Shown here piece by piece: positions 34,156 through 42,949 of a stretch of DNA of 64,000 bases; the first letter of the stretch is position 1; each line of letters begins with the position of its first letter. The notes under the pieces were generated by a model. It saw only the letters and a list, made by a program, of their open reading frames with translations. It was not told where the DNA came from and did not search any database. This DNA is from Microbacterium sp. USTB-Y (GTDB lineage: Bacteria; Actinomycetota; Actinomycetes; Actinomycetales; Microbacteriaceae), in assembly GCF_023703415.1 (NCBI RefSeq), contig NZ_JAGMTU010000003.1, forward strand, positions 248,001 to 312,000. Direction: 5' to 3'. Both the position numbers and the translations under genes were made by a program.

Positions 34156-35892
34156 ATGTCTCCCGAACCGACCACCGCCGTGCCCGCCGCGCCCGTCCGC
34201 GGCGCTCGCACCCGCACCGCCCGCGTGCCCACCAAGCCGCACGGTCAGTGGGCCGTCGACGGCACGGAGCCCCTGAACGGCAACGAGGAGTTCAAGCTCG
34301 CCGACAACGGCCTGAACGTGCGCGAGCGGATCGAGGGCGAGTACGCGCAGGGCGGCTTCGCGTCGATCGACCCGACCGATCTGCACGGGCGGTTCCGCTG
34401 GTGGGGCCTGTACACGCAGCGCAAGCCCGGCATCGACGGCGGCCGCACCGCGACGCTGACCCCGGAGGAGCTCGAGGACGAGTACTTCATGCTGCGGGTC
34501 CGCATCGACGGCGGCCAGCTGACCACCGAGCAGCTGCGCGTGATCGGCGGCATCTCGACGGAGTTCGCGCGCGACACCGCCGACTTCACCGACCGGCAGA
34601 ACATCCAGCTGCACTGGATCCGCATCGAGGACGTCCCCGAGGTCTGGCGCCGCCTGGAAGACGTCGACCTCAGCACCACCGAGGCCTGCGGCGACGTCCC
34701 CCGGGTGATCCTCGGATCCCCCGTGGCCGGGATCGCCGCCGACGAGATCATCGATCCGACGCCGCAGATCCGCGAGATCGTCGACCGCTTCATCGGCGAC
34801 GAGACTCTCGCGAACCTGCCCCGCAAGTACAAGACCGCGATCACCGGGCACCCCAGTCAGGATGTGGTGCACGAGATCAACGACTGCGCGTTCGTCGCGT
34901 ACGAGCACCCCGAGCTCGGCATCGGCTACGACCTGTGGGTCGGCGGCGCGCTGTCGACCGTGCCGCGCCTCGGCGAGCGCCTCGGCGCGTTCGTCGCACC
35001 CGAGCGCGTCGCGGAAGTATGGCACGCGGTCACGCGGATCTTCCGCGACTACGGTTACCGCCGGCTGCGCAACAAGGCGCGGCTGAAGTTCCTGCTGGCC
35101 GACTGGGGCGTCGAGCGCTTCCGCGAGGTGCTCGAGACCGAGTACCTCGACTCCCCGCTGCCCGACGGCCCCGCCGCCCCGAAGCCCGTGGGACGCGGCG
35201 ACCACGTCGGCGTGCACCGTCAGAAGGACGGCCTGTTCTACGTCGGCGCGGCGCCCGCCGTCGGCCGGGTCTCCGGCACGGCGCTCACGGCTCTCGCCGA
35301 CCTCGCCGAGGAGCACGGATCCTCGCGGATCCGCACCACGCCGTACCAGAAGGTGCTCGTGCTGGACGTCGCCGAGGACCGTGTCGAGTCCCTGATCGCC
35401 GGGCTGTCCGCGATCGGGCTCGAGGCACGGCCGAGCCTGTTCCGCCGCGCGACGATCGCCTGCACCGGGATCGAGTTCTGCAAGCTCGCGATCGTGGAGA
35501 CGAAGGTCAACGCAGCCCAGGCGATCGAGCAGCTCGAGGAGCGCCTGGGCGCGCTCGAGCCCGAGATCGGCCGGCCGATCACCCTGCACGTGAACGGCTG
35601 CCCGAACTCCTGCGCCCGGATCCAGACGGCGGACATCGGCCTCAAGGGCCAGCTCGTCACCATCGACGGCGAGCAGGTGCCCGGCTACCAGGTGCACCTC
35701 GGCGGCGGGCTCGCGAACGCCGACCGCGAGGAGGCGGGCCTGGGCCGCACGGTCCGCGGCCTGAAGGTGCCCGCCGACGGCATCGCCGACTACGCGGAGC
35801 GCGTGATCCGGCGCTACCTCGCCGATCGCGCCGACGCCGACGAGACCTTCGCCACCTGGGCGCACCGAGCCGACGAGGAGGCGCTGGTATGA
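34156..35892 (+). CDS. sirA: Ferredoxin-dependent sulfite reductase (siroheme [4Fe-4S])
   Basis: A 578-residue assimilatory reductase converting sulfite to sulfide with six electrons. It has two ferredoxin-like/sulfite-reductase repeats, and the cluster ligands CTGIEFC (Cx5C) and CPNSC (Cx3C) near the C-terminus. The substrate-binding NIQLHWIRIEDVPEV lies in the first half. Assimilatory nitrite reductases are related, but the cysH-cysD-cysN genes decide for sulfite. TAGCGT at 34143-34148 could be a -10 box giving a second, leaderless transcript. Co-translated with cysH (ATGA). Confidence 0.93.
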   Translation: MSPEPTTAVPAAPVRGARTRTARVPTKPHGQWAVDGTEPLNGNEEFKLADNGLNVRERIEGEYAQGGFASIDPTDLHGRFRWWGLYTQRKPGIDGGRTATLTPEELEDEYFMLRVRIDGGQLTTEQLRVIGGISTEFARDTADFTDRQNIQLHWIRIEDVPEVWRRLEDVDLSTTEACGDVPRVILGSPVAGIAADEIIDPTPQIREIVDRFIGDETLANLPRKYKTAITGHPSQDVVHEINDCAFVAYEHPELGIGYDLWVGGALSTVPRLGERLGAFVAPERVAEVWHAVTRIFRDYGYRRLRNKARLKFLLADWGVERFREVLETEYLDSPLPDGPAAPKPVGRGDHVGVHRQKDGLFYVGAAPAVGRVSGTALTALADLAEEHGSSRIRTTPYQKVLVLDVAEDRVESLIAGLSAIGLEARPSLFRRATIACTGIEFCKLAIVETKVNAAQAIEQLEERLGALEPEIGRPITLHVNGCPNSCARIQTADIGLKGQLVTIDGEQVPGYQVHLGGGLANADREEAGLGRTVRGLKVPADGIADYAERVIRRYLADRADADETFATWAHRADEEALV

Positions 35893-36629
35893 GCACCGCC
35901 GTGGAGGTGCGGCCGGCCCGGCGCTCGCTCGACGAGCTGCGCGCCCTCGCCGAGCGCGGCGCCGCCGAGCTGCGCAGCGGATCCGCCGACGAGGCCTCCC
36001 CCGCGGAGGTCGTCGCCTGGGTCGCCGCGAACGTCTCCCCCCGCCTCGCCGCCGTCGCCTGCTCGATGGCCGACGCCGCCCTGCCGCACCTGGTGGCGGA
36101 GTCGATCCCGGGCGTCGATGTGCTGTTCCTCGACACCGGCTACCACTTCCTGGAGACGACGTTCACCCGCGACGAGGTCGCCCGCACGCTCGACGTGCGC
36201 ATCGTCGACGTGAAGCCCGCGCAGACCGTGCGCGAGCAGGATGCGGAGTACGGCAAGGACCTGTTCTCCCGGGATCCGGCGCTGTGCTGCGAGATGCGCA
36301 AGGTCGCCCCGCTGCAACAGGCCCTCGGCGGCTACGAGGTGTGGTTCACCGGCGTGCGCCGCGACGAGGCCCCCACCCGGGCGAACACGCCGCTGATCAC
36401 GTTCGACGAGCGCAACGGCCTGATCAAGGTCAACCCCGTCGCGAGCTGGTCGTTCGACGACCTCATCGCCTACGCGACCGCGCACGAGGTCGTCGTGAAT
36501 CCCCTGGTCGCGAACGGCTATCCCTCGATCGGCTGCGCGCCGTGCACCAAGCCCGTCGCCGCGGGCGAAGACCCCCGCTCGGGCCGCTGGGCCGGGCTCG
36601 CCAAGACCGAATGCGGACTCCACGTATGA
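35889..36629 (+). CDS. cysH: Adenylylsulfate (APS) reductase CysH
   Basis: A 246-residue reductase converting adenylylsulfate to sulfite and AMP. The PP-loop-like core has DVLFLDTGYHFLET. The CCEMRK and GCAPC motifs supply the four cysteines of a [4Fe-4S] cluster, which marks APS- rather than PAPS-using enzymes, and the C-terminal TECGLH holds the catalytic cysteine reduced by thioredoxin. Overlaps the genes on both sides by four bases. Confidence 0.93.
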   Translation: MSTAVEVRPARRSLDELRALAERGAAELRSGSADEASPAEVVAWVAANVSPRLAAVACSMADAALPHLVAESIPGVDVLFLDTGYHFLETTFTRDEVARTLDVRIVDVKPAQTVREQDAEYGKDLFSRDPALCCEMRKVAPLQQALGGYEVWFTGVRRDEAPTRANTPLITFDERNGLIKVNPVASWSFDDLIAYATAHEVVVNPLVANGYPSIGCAPCTKPVAAGEDPRSGRWAGLAKTECGLHV

Positions 36630-37576
36630 GCATCATCGACACCCTGCCCGCTCCCGCCGAGACCCTCGCCGGGCCCGACGCCGGTTCCCTCACCGGGCTC
36701 GACCTGCTCGAGGCCGAGGCGATCCACATCATCCGCGAGGTCGTGGCCGAGTTCGAGCGCCCCGTGCTGCTGTTCTCCGGCGGCAAGGACTCCGTGCTGG
36801 TGCTGCACCTCGCCGCCCGCGCCTTCGCGCCGGGCCGGATCCCCTTCCCCGTGCTGCACGTCGACACCGGGCACAACTTCGACGAGGTCATCCGGTTCCG
36901 CGACGAGACCGTCGAGCGGCTCGGGCTGAAGCTCGAGGTCGCGCGCGTGCAGGACTACATCGATGACGGCCGCCTCGCCGAGCGTCCGGACGGCACCCGC
37001 AACGTGCTGCAGACCCAGCCGCTGCTCGACGCGATCGCCGCGGGCAAGCACGACGCCGTGTTCGGCGGCGCCCGCCGCGACGAGGACAAGGCGCGCGCCA
37101 AGGAGCGCATCATCTCGCTGCGCGACGAGTTCGGGCAGTGGGATCCGCGCAACCAGCGCCCGGAGCTGTGGAGCCTGTACAACGGCCGGCACACCCCGGG
37201 CAAGCACGTGCGCGCGTTCCCGATCTCGAACTGGACCGAGCTGGACGTCTGGCGCTACATCGCCCGCGAGCGGATCCCGCTCCCCCCGCTGTACCTGGCG
37301 CACGAGCGCGAGGTCTTCCGCCGCGACGGGATGTGGTGGGCCGTGAACGAGCACGCGCAGCCCCGCGAGGGCGAGCAGGTCGAGCGCCGCACGGTCCGCT
37401 ACCGCACGGTTGGCGACGCGAGCTGCACGGGCGCCGTCGAGTCCGACGCGTCCACCGTCGACCAGGTGGTCTCCGAGGTCGCCCGCTCCACGCTCACCGA
37501 GCGCGGCGCCACCCGCGCCGACGACCGGATCAGCGAGGCCGCCATGGAGGACCGCAAGAAGAACGGATACTTCTGA
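36626..37576 (+). CDS. cysD: Sulfate adenylyltransferase subunit CysD
   Basis: A 316-residue ATP sulfurylase small subunit forming adenylylsulfate from ATP and sulfate. The N-type PP-loop VLLFSGGKDSVLVLHLAARAF is at about residue 47, followed by VLHVDTGHNFDEVI, FGGARRDEDKARAKER and FPISNWTELDVWRYI. Starts within the cysH stop; its stop overlaps the cysN start. Confidence 0.96.
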   Translation: MSIIDTLPAPAETLAGPDAGSLTGLDLLEAEAIHIIREVVAEFERPVLLFSGGKDSVLVLHLAARAFAPGRIPFPVLHVDTGHNFDEVIRFRDETVERLGLKLEVARVQDYIDDGRLAERPDGTRNVLQTQPLLDAIAAGKHDAVFGGARRDEDKARAKERIISLRDEFGQWDPRNQRPELWSLYNGRHTPGKHVRAFPISNWTELDVWRYIARERIPLPPLYLAHEREVFRRDGMWWAVNEHAQPREGEQVERRTVRYRTVGDASCTGAVESDASTVDQVVSEVARSTLTERGATRADDRISEAAMEDRKKNGYF

Positions 37577-39003
37577 TGAGCACGATAGAGCCCGCCCCCG
37601 CCGGGGTCGTTGAGCGAGCGCAGCGAGACGAAACGCGGCAGCCCGCGGGGAACCGCGTTTCGTCTCGGTCGGCTTCGCCGTCCTCGCTCAACGACCCCAT
37701 CGTCGACCTCGGCGACACGACCCTGTTCCGGTTCGCCACGGCCGGATCCGTCGACGACGGCAAGTCCACCCTCGTGGGCCGGCTGCTGCACGACGCGAAG
37801 GCGATCCTCGCGGACCAGCTCGAGCAGGTGGCGCGCACCTCCGCCGACCGCGGCTTCGCGCACGGCGAGTTCGACTTCGCGCTGCTCACCGACGGCCTGC
37901 GCGCCGAGCGCGAGCAGGGCATCACGATCGACGTCGCGTACCGGTACTTCGCGACCGATGCGCGCAGCTTCATCCTCGCCGACTGCCCCGGGCACGTGCA
38001 GTACACCCGCAACATGGTCACCGGATCCGCGACCGCCGACGCCGTGGTCGTGCTCATCGACGCGCGCAAGGGCGTCGTGGAGCAGACGCGGCGGCACCTC
38101 GCGGTGGTGTCGCTGCTGCGCGTGCCGCACGTGATCGTCGCCGTCAACAAGATCGACCTCACCGGCTTCGACGAGGCGCGCTACCGCGCCGTCGAGGAGC
38201 AGGCGCTCGCGGTCGCGGCGGAGCTGGGTCTCATCGACACGCATGTGATCCCGGTCTCGGCGCTGGAGGGCGACAACATCGTGGATCCGTCCGCGCGCAC
38301 GCCCTGGTACGACGGCCCCACCCTGCGCGAGCTGCTGGAGACCCTCCCGGCGCGCCAGGCCGAGGAGGACGCCGCCTTCCGCCTCCCGGTGCAGACCGTG
38401 ATCCGTCCGCAGGGCGGGATCTCCGCCCTCGTCGACGACGCGGAGGTCGACGACCTGCGCGACTACCGCGGGTTCGCCGGACGCGTGGCGAGCGGATCCG
38501 TGCGGGTGGGCGACCGTGTGCAGGTCTTCCCCGGCGGGCACGAGACGACGGTCACCGGAATCCGCGTCGCCGGTCGCGTGGCCGAGGCCGCGCATACGGC
38601 GCAGTCCATCGCGGTGACCCTCGCCGACGAGGTGGACGCGGCCCGCGGCGCGCTCATCGCGACCGCCGGCACCGTGCCGAGCGGTCACCAGGAGGCCGAG
38701 GTCGAGATCTTCCAGCTCGACGTGCGCCCGATCGCGCCGGGGGCGCGGGTGCTCGCCAAGCACGGCACCGCGACCGTACAGGCGATCGTGGCCGAGGTGC
38801 TCTCCCGCCGCGACCTCGACACCCTCGCCCTGGAGGACGCCGCCGAGCTGGCCGTGAACGAGATCGGGCGGGTGCGGATCCGCTTCGCGTCGCCCCTGCC
38901 CCTGGAGCCGTACGCCGACGATCGGGAGGGCGGCGCCCTGCTGCTCATCCATCCTGTCGACGGAGCGACCCTCGCCGCCGCGACGGTCGTCGCGGCGGCA
39001 TAG
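37576..39003 (+). CDS. cysN: Sulfate adenylyltransferase GTPase subunit CysN, with repeat-encoded N-terminal insert
   Basis: A 475-residue EF-Tu-like GTPase driving APS synthesis by CysD. GTP motifs are TAGSVDDGKSTLVGRLL, DCPGH and NKIDL; beta-barrel domains follow. It lacks a fused APS kinase, as expected with APS reduction. Residues about 10-41 (GVVERAQRDETRQPAGN… to SSLNDP) are encoded by a 96-base palindromic element (37603-37698) placed in frame between a normal start and the conserved DLGDTTLFRF. The insert is almost certainly an unstructured extension before the GTPase domain. Confidence 0.95.
   Translation: MSTIEPAPAGVVERAQRDETRQPAGNRVSSRSASPSSLNDPIVDLGDTTLFRFATAGSVDDGKSTLVGRLLHDAKAILADQLEQVARTSADRGFAHGEFDFALLTDGLRAEREQGITIDVAYRYFATDARSFILADCPGHVQYTRNMVTGSATADAVVVLIDARKGVVEQTRRHLAVVSLLRVPHVIVAVNKIDLTGFDEARYRAVEEQALAVAAELGLIDTHVIPVSALEGDNIVDPSARTPWYDGPTLRELLETLPARQAEEDAAFRLPVQTVIRPQGGISALVDDAEVDDLRDYRGFAGRVASGSVRVGDRVQVFPGGHETTVTGIRVAGRVAEAAHTAQSIAVTLADEVDAARGALIATAGTVPSGHQEAEVEIFQLDVRPIAPGARVLAKHGTATVQAIVAEVLSRRDLDTLALEDAAELAVNEIGRVRIRFASPLPLEPYADDREGGALLLIHPVDGATLAAATVVAAA
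37603..37698. repeat. Palindromic element copy 1, inside cysN
   Basis: Terminal inverted repeats GGGGTCGTTGAGCGAG (37603-37618) and CTCGCTCAACGACCCC (37683-37698) are perfect over 16 bases. A nested pair GAGACGAAACGCGG (37625-37638)/CCGCGTTTCGTCTC (37653-37666) gives a second stem. Length 96 bases, a multiple of three, so the frame is kept. Related copies are at 41018-41178 and 42757-42908. Confidence 0.92.
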
Positions 39004-39010
39004 GACGGCG

Positions 39011-39080
39011 GAGCGAGACGAAACGCCGTCTTCCGCAGAGCGCCGCGCTCGTCTCGCCTCCGCGCGCGCAACGACCACAG
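39011..39080. repeat. Degenerate palindromic element between cysN and the ABC importer
   Basis: GCGAGACGAAACGCCG and, further on, TCGTCTCGC followed by CAACGACC resemble the core and end of the palindromic family, without intact ends. GCGAGACGA (39013-39021) pairs with TCGTCTCGC (39049-39057). It lies in the 113-base intergenic gap and may act as a terminator or be a decayed copy. Confidence 0.55.
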
Positions 39081-39116
39081 AGACCACTCACCCGAAGAAC
39101 GCCTAAGGAGGCGACA

Positions 39117-40202
39117 GTGAATCGCAAGACCCGTATCGCAACGGCTCGTTACAGTGCGGCTTTGGCCACCCTCGGACTCGCGATGGCGATGCTCGCCGGC
39201 TGCGCCTCCGGTCAGGCCTCGGCGACCGACAAGACCGAGAAGCTCGACACCGTGCGGGTCGGCTACTTCGCCACGGTCACGCACGCCCCGGCGCTCGTCG
39301 GCGTCGAGAAGGGCTTCCTGCAGAAGGAGCTGGGGAAGACCGCGCTCAAGACCGAGGTCTTCAACGCGGGCCCCGCGGCCATCGAGGCGCTCTCGGCCGG
39401 CGCGATCGACGCCACCTACATCGGCCCGAACCCGGCCATCAACTCGTACATCAAGTCGGCGGGCGCCTCGGTGCGCGTCATCGCGGGGGCCACCAGCGGC
39501 GGCGCGTCGCTCGTGGTGCGCGACGGCATCACCAGCGCCGCGGATCTGAAGGGCAAGACGCTGGCGACGCCGCAGCTCGGCAACACCCAGGACGTCGCGC
39601 TGCGCACCTGGCTCTCCTCGAAGGGGCTGAAGACCAGCATCACCGGCGGCGGCGACGTGAACATCACGCCGACCGACAACGCGCAGACTCTCGCCCTGTT
39701 CAAGAACGGGCAGCTCGACGGCGCCTGGCTGCCGGAGCCCTGGGCGTCTCGCCTGGTCGTCGAGGCCGGGGCGCACGTGCTGCAGGACGAGCGCGACCTC
39801 TGGCCCGGCGGGAAGTTCCCCACCACCGTGCTCCTCGTCAGCAAGGACTTCGCGGACAAGCACCCCGACGCCGTGAAGGAACTCGTGGCCGGGCACCTGG
39901 ATGCGCTCGACTGGATCGCGAAGAACCCGACCGAGGTCGGCACGGTCGTCAACGCCGCGCTGCAGAAGGCCACCGGCAAGCCCCTGGCCGACGACGTGCT
40001 CACGCCGTCGCTCGCGAACGTGTCGTTCTCGGCGGATCCGAACGCCCAGGCGTTCGCGACCCTCGTGAAGAACGGCGTCACCGCGGGCACGCAGACGAAG
40101 GGCTCGATCGACGGCCTGTTCGACCTCACGGCGCTCAACGCGGCGCTGAAGGAGCGCGGCGAGAAGGCCGTCGACGACGGCGGACTGGGCGCGAGGAAAT
40201 GA
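39117..40202 (+). CDS. Ssu/Tau-type ABC transporter substrate-binding lipoprotein
   Basis: A 361-residue binding protein of the NMT1/SsuA-like family with lipobox LAGC (about residue 29). VRVGYFATVTHAPALVGVEKGF and GAIDATYIGPNPAINSYI are typical; GAWLPEPWASRLV closes the second lobe. GTG at 39117 follows AAGGAGG. Within a sulfate-assimilation operon it probably captures an organosulfur compound (alkanesulfonate, taurine, sulfate ester), but no sulfonate monooxygenase is adjacent, so the ligand is open. Confidence 0.85.
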   Translation: MNRKTRIATARYSAALATLGLAMAMLAGCASGQASATDKTEKLDTVRVGYFATVTHAPALVGVEKGFLQKELGKTALKTEVFNAGPAAIEALSAGAIDATYIGPNPAINSYIKSAGASVRVIAGATSGGASLVVRDGITSAADLKGKTLATPQLGNTQDVALRTWLSSKGLKTSITGGGDVNITPTDNAQTLALFKNGQLDGAWLPEPWASRLVVEAGAHVLQDERDLWPGGKFPTTVLLVSKDFADKHPDAVKELVAGHLDALDWIAKNPTEVGTVVNAALQKATGKPLADDVLTPSLANVSFSADPNAQAFATLVKNGVTAGTQTKGSIDGLFDLTALNAALKERGEKAVDDGGLGARK

Positions 40203-40999
40203 CCGCCCCGCTCGCGCCGAGCTTCGACGGGGTCACCCCGGTCCTGCCCGCTCCGGATCCGGTGGATCCGGCCGTGCGTCTCGCGCACGTCACGAAGCGG
40301 TACGGATCCGGCCCCGTCGTGCTGGACGACGTCTCGCTCGACATCGCACCGGGAGAGTTCGTCTGCCTGCTCGGCGCGAGCGGCTGCGGCAAGTCGACGC
40401 TGCTGAACCTCATCGCGGGCCTCGAGCCCGTCTCCGCCGGCACGCTCACCGCTCCGCCGGAGGGCGCCGCGGTGATGTTCCAGGATGCGGCGCTCATGCC
40501 CTGGCTGAGCGCGCGCCGCAACGTCGAGCTCGCCCTGCGCCTGCGCGGCGTGCCGCGCGCCGAACGCCGGGCGGAGGCGCTGCGCCTGCTGGGGATCGTG
40601 AACCTCGCCGACGCCGCGGACAAGCGCCCGCACGAGCTCTCCGGCGGCATGCGGCAGCGGGTGGCGCTGGCCCGCGCCCTCGCCCAGGACCGCCCGGTGC
40701 TGCTCATGGATGAGCCCTTCGCGGCGCTCGACGCCATCACGCGCGACCTGCTGCACGAGGTCCTCGAGAACGTGTGGCGCGAGACCGGCCGCACGATCGT
40801 GTTCGTCACCCACAACGTGCGCGAGGCCGCCCGCCTCGGCGAGCGCGTGGTGCTGCTCGGCAGCCGTCCCGGCCGGATCTCCCGCGAATGGCGCGTGGCG
40901 CGCACCCGCGGCCGGCGCATCGAGTCGCCCGAGGTGTCGGCGCTGGCCGCCGAGATCACCGTCGAGCTGCGGAAGGAGATCCGCCGCAATGCCTCTTGA
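40199..40999 (+). CDS. Ssu/Tau-type ABC transporter ATP-binding protein
   Basis: A 266-residue ABC ATPase: Walker A GASGCGKST, Q-loop in MFQDAALMPW, signature LSGGMRQRVALARAL, Walker B VLLMDEPFAALD, H-loop FVTHNVREA. Powers the importer with the lipoprotein before and the permease after it. Overlaps both (4 and 11 bases). Confidence 0.92.
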   Translation: MTAPLAPSFDGVTPVLPAPDPVDPAVRLAHVTKRYGSGPVVLDDVSLDIAPGEFVCLLGASGCGKSTLLNLIAGLEPVSAGTLTAPPEGAAVMFQDAALMPWLSARRNVELALRLRGVPRAERRAEALRLLGIVNLADAADKRPHELSGGMRQRVALARALAQDRPVLLMDEPFAALDAITRDLLHEVLENVWRETGRTIVFVTHNVREAARLGERVVLLGSRPGRISREWRVARTRGRRIESPEVSALAAEITVELRKEIRRNAS

Positions 41000-42026
41000 G
41001 AACGCCGTCCCCGCCTCGGGGTCGTTGAGCGAAGACGAGCGCAGCCTCCCCTCGGGGTCGTTGAGCGAGGACGAGCGCAGCGAGACCGAGACGAAACGCG
41101 GCTCCCTCGCAGGCGGCCGAGACGGAACGTCGCACCCTCGTCTCGCTCCGGCTGCGCCGGGGCTCGCTCAACGACCCCATGGAGAGCTCGAGGGCCTCGA
41201 CCGCCTGCAGACCGTGGAGATCGGATCCGCATCCCGCACGCGCGAGCGCCTGCGCGCGGTGCTGCCGCCGGTCGGTCTGCTGGTGCTGCTGCTCGCCGCC
41301 TGGCAGCTCTACATCGTCATCGCCCAGCCGCGCCCCGACAAGGCGCCGAGCCCCGCGCAGGTGCTGGGCGCCCTCGGCGACGCCTGGCAGTCGGGCCGGC
41401 TGCAGGAGTCGGTGCTCACGAGCCTCGAACGCGGCGGCATCGGCTTCGTGGTCGCGATCGCGGTCGGCACCCCGCTCGGCCTGCTCCTGGCGGAGTGGAA
41501 GCTGCTCCGCCGCGCCGCGGGACCGCTGATCTCCGGGCTCCAGGTGCTGCCGTCCGTGGCCTGGGTGCCCGCGGCGATCATCTGGTTCGGTCTGTCGGAT
41601 GCGACCGCGTACTTCGTGATCCTGATGGGGGCGATCCCCTCGATCGTGAACGGGCTGCTGGCCGGCATCGACCAGGTGCCGCCGCAGCTGCGCCGGGTGG
41701 GCACCGTGCTCGGCGCGGGCCGCCTGCAGGCGGCGACGGCGATCGTGCTGCCCGCGGCTCTCCCCGGCTACCTCGCCGGGCTCAAGCAGGGCTGGGCGTT
41801 CTCCTGGCGCTCGCTCATGGCCGCCGAGATCATCACGACCGGTGGATCCATCGGCTTCGGTCTCGGGACGATGCTCGACCAGTCCCGCGAGCTCGCGGAT
41901 CTTCCCGGCGTGCTCGCGACCATCATCCTGATCCTGGCGATCGGCATCCTCATCGAGCTGGCGCTGTTCGCGCCGATCGAGCGGGCCGTGCTGCGCCGCC
42001 GCGGACTCCTGCTCGGAGGTGCCTGA
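40989..42026 (+). CDS. Ssu/Tau-type ABC transporter permease with repeat-encoded N-terminus
   Basis: A 345-residue permease. Residues about 90-345 form the normal six-helix SsuC-like domain (LLVLLLAAWQLYIVIAQP, VAWVPAAIIWFGLSD, EAA-like loop LRRVGTVLGAGRLQAATAIVLPAALPGYLAGL). Residues about 10-65 come from a 161-base palindromic repeat cluster (41018-41178), giving SGSLSEDERS twice and then TETKRG…PGLAQRP. No other start with a ribosome-binding site is visible between the repeat and the first helix, so the extension is probably made, or translation restarts by coupling. Confidence 0.88.
   Translation: MPLENAVPASGSLSEDERSLPSGSLSEDERSETETKRGSLAGGRDGTSHPRLAPAAPGLAQRPHGELEGLDRLQTVEIGSASRTRERLRAVLPPVGLLVLLLAAWQLYIVIAQPRPDKAPSPAQVLGALGDAWQSGRLQESVLTSLERGGIGFVVAIAVGTPLGLLLAEWKLLRRAAGPLISGLQVLPSVAWVPAAIIWFGLSDATAYFVILMGAIPSIVNGLLAGIDQVPPQLRRVGTVLGAGRLQAATAIVLPAALPGYLAGLKQGWAFSWRSLMAAEIITTGGSIGFGLGTMLDQSRELADLPGVLATIILILAIGILIELALFAPIERAVLRRRGLLLGGA
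41018..41178. repeat. Palindromic element copy 2 (compound), inside permease gene
   Basis: Left end GGGGTCGTTGAGCG occurs twice (from 41018 and from 41054), then the core GAGACGAAACGCGG, and a single right end CTCGCTCAACGACCCC (41163-41178). The intact pair 41054-41069/41163-41178 is perfect over 16 bases. The doubled left end suggests partial duplication or nested insertion. Confidence 0.9.
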
Positions 42027-42949
42027 TGTCCTACGGAACCGTGACTCTGGTCGGAGCGGGCCCCGGCGACGCCGGCCTGCTGACGCTGCGGGGGCTCCGC
42101 GCCCTCGAACGCGCCGACGTGATCGTCGCCGATCGGCTCGGCGCGCGCGCCGTGCTCGACCAGCTCGCCGCCGAGGGCGTGGTCCTCACCGCCGAGGTGA
42201 TCGACGTCGGCAAGACTCCGGGGCACCACCCGGTGCCGCAGCAGGAGATCAACGCGCTGCTCGTGCGGCACGCCCGCGCCGGCCGCGAGGTCGTGCGTCT
42301 CAAGGGCGGGGATCCGTTCGTGCTGGGCCGCGGCCGGGAGGAGTCGCTCTACTGCGAGGCCGAGGGCATTGCGGTGAGCGTCGTCCCCGGCGTGACCAGC
42401 GCCGTCTCCGTGCCCGCCGTGGCCGGCATCCCGCTGACGCACCGCGGCGTCGCGACGGCGTTCACCGTCGCGAGCGCGCACGATCCGATCGAGCAGCTGC
42501 CCGGCGGATCCGATCACACCGTCGTGCTGCTCATGGGCATCGGCACCCTCGCGCACACCGCCGGGATCCTCGCCCGCGGCGAGCGCGGCGCCGACTGCCC
42601 CGTCGCCATCGTCGAGGACGGCTACGGCGCCGCCGAGCGCGTCACCATCGGCACGCTCGGCACGATCGCCGGGCTCGCCGCCGTGCGCCAGGTGCGCAAC
42701 CCCGCCGTCGTCGTGGTGGGCGACGTGGTGCGGCTGAGCCCCCACGCCGCACTTTCGGGGTCGTTGAGCGAGGACGCCGCAGGCGACCGAGACGAAACGC
42801 GGCACCCCCGCAAGAGCACCGCGTTTCGTCTCCCTCCGGCTTCGCCGGTGCTCGCTCAACGACCCCGGCAAGACATCCCGGCTGCGCCGGTGCTCGCTCA
42901 ACGACCCCCTGCACACGCCCGATCCGACCGAAAGACCCTGCAGCCGTGA
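42026..42949 (+). CDS. cobA: Uroporphyrinogen-III C-methyltransferase with repeat-encoded C-terminus
   Basis: A 307-residue SAM-dependent enzyme making precorrin-2, the first step towards siroheme. The SUMT core occupies residues 1-244: [22 protein letters not shown] (SAM loop), [45 protein letters not shown], and it ends with the usual [13 protein letters not shown]. The last 63 or so residues ([16 protein letters not shown]… VLAQRP …) derive from a palindromic repeat cluster. Precorrin-2 dehydrogenase is not encoded in the window. Confidence 0.93.
   Translation: MSYGTVTLVGAGPGDAGLLTLRGLRALERADVIVADRLGARAVLDQLAAEGVVLTAEVIDVGKTPGHHPVPQQEINALLVRHARAGREVVRLKGGDPFVLGRGREESLYCEAEGIAVSVVPGVTSAVSVPAVAGIPLTHRGVATAFTVASAHDPIEQLPGGSDHTVVLLMGIGTLAHTAGILARGERGADCPVAIVEDGYGAAERVTIGTLGTIAGLAAVRQVRNPAVVVVGDVVRLSPHAALSGSLSEDAAGDRDETRHPRKSTAFRLPPASPVLAQRPRQDIPAAPVLAQRPPAHARSDRKTLQP
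42757..42908. repeat. Palindromic element copy 3 (compound), 3' end of cobA
   Basis: Left end GGGGTCGTTGAGCGAG (42757-42772), inner stem GAGACGAAACGCGG (42789-42802)/CCGCGTTTCGTCTC (42819-42832), right end CTCGCTCAACGACCCC (42851-42866), and a second right end at 42893-42908. It extends the methyltransferase reading frame up to the start of the next gene. Confidence 0.92.

Noticed and set aside
37603-37698. CysN N-terminal extension considered as a new protein domain
   Set aside because: The DNA is a palindromic repeat present in two other genes in different protein contexts, so the residues are a by-product of insertion.
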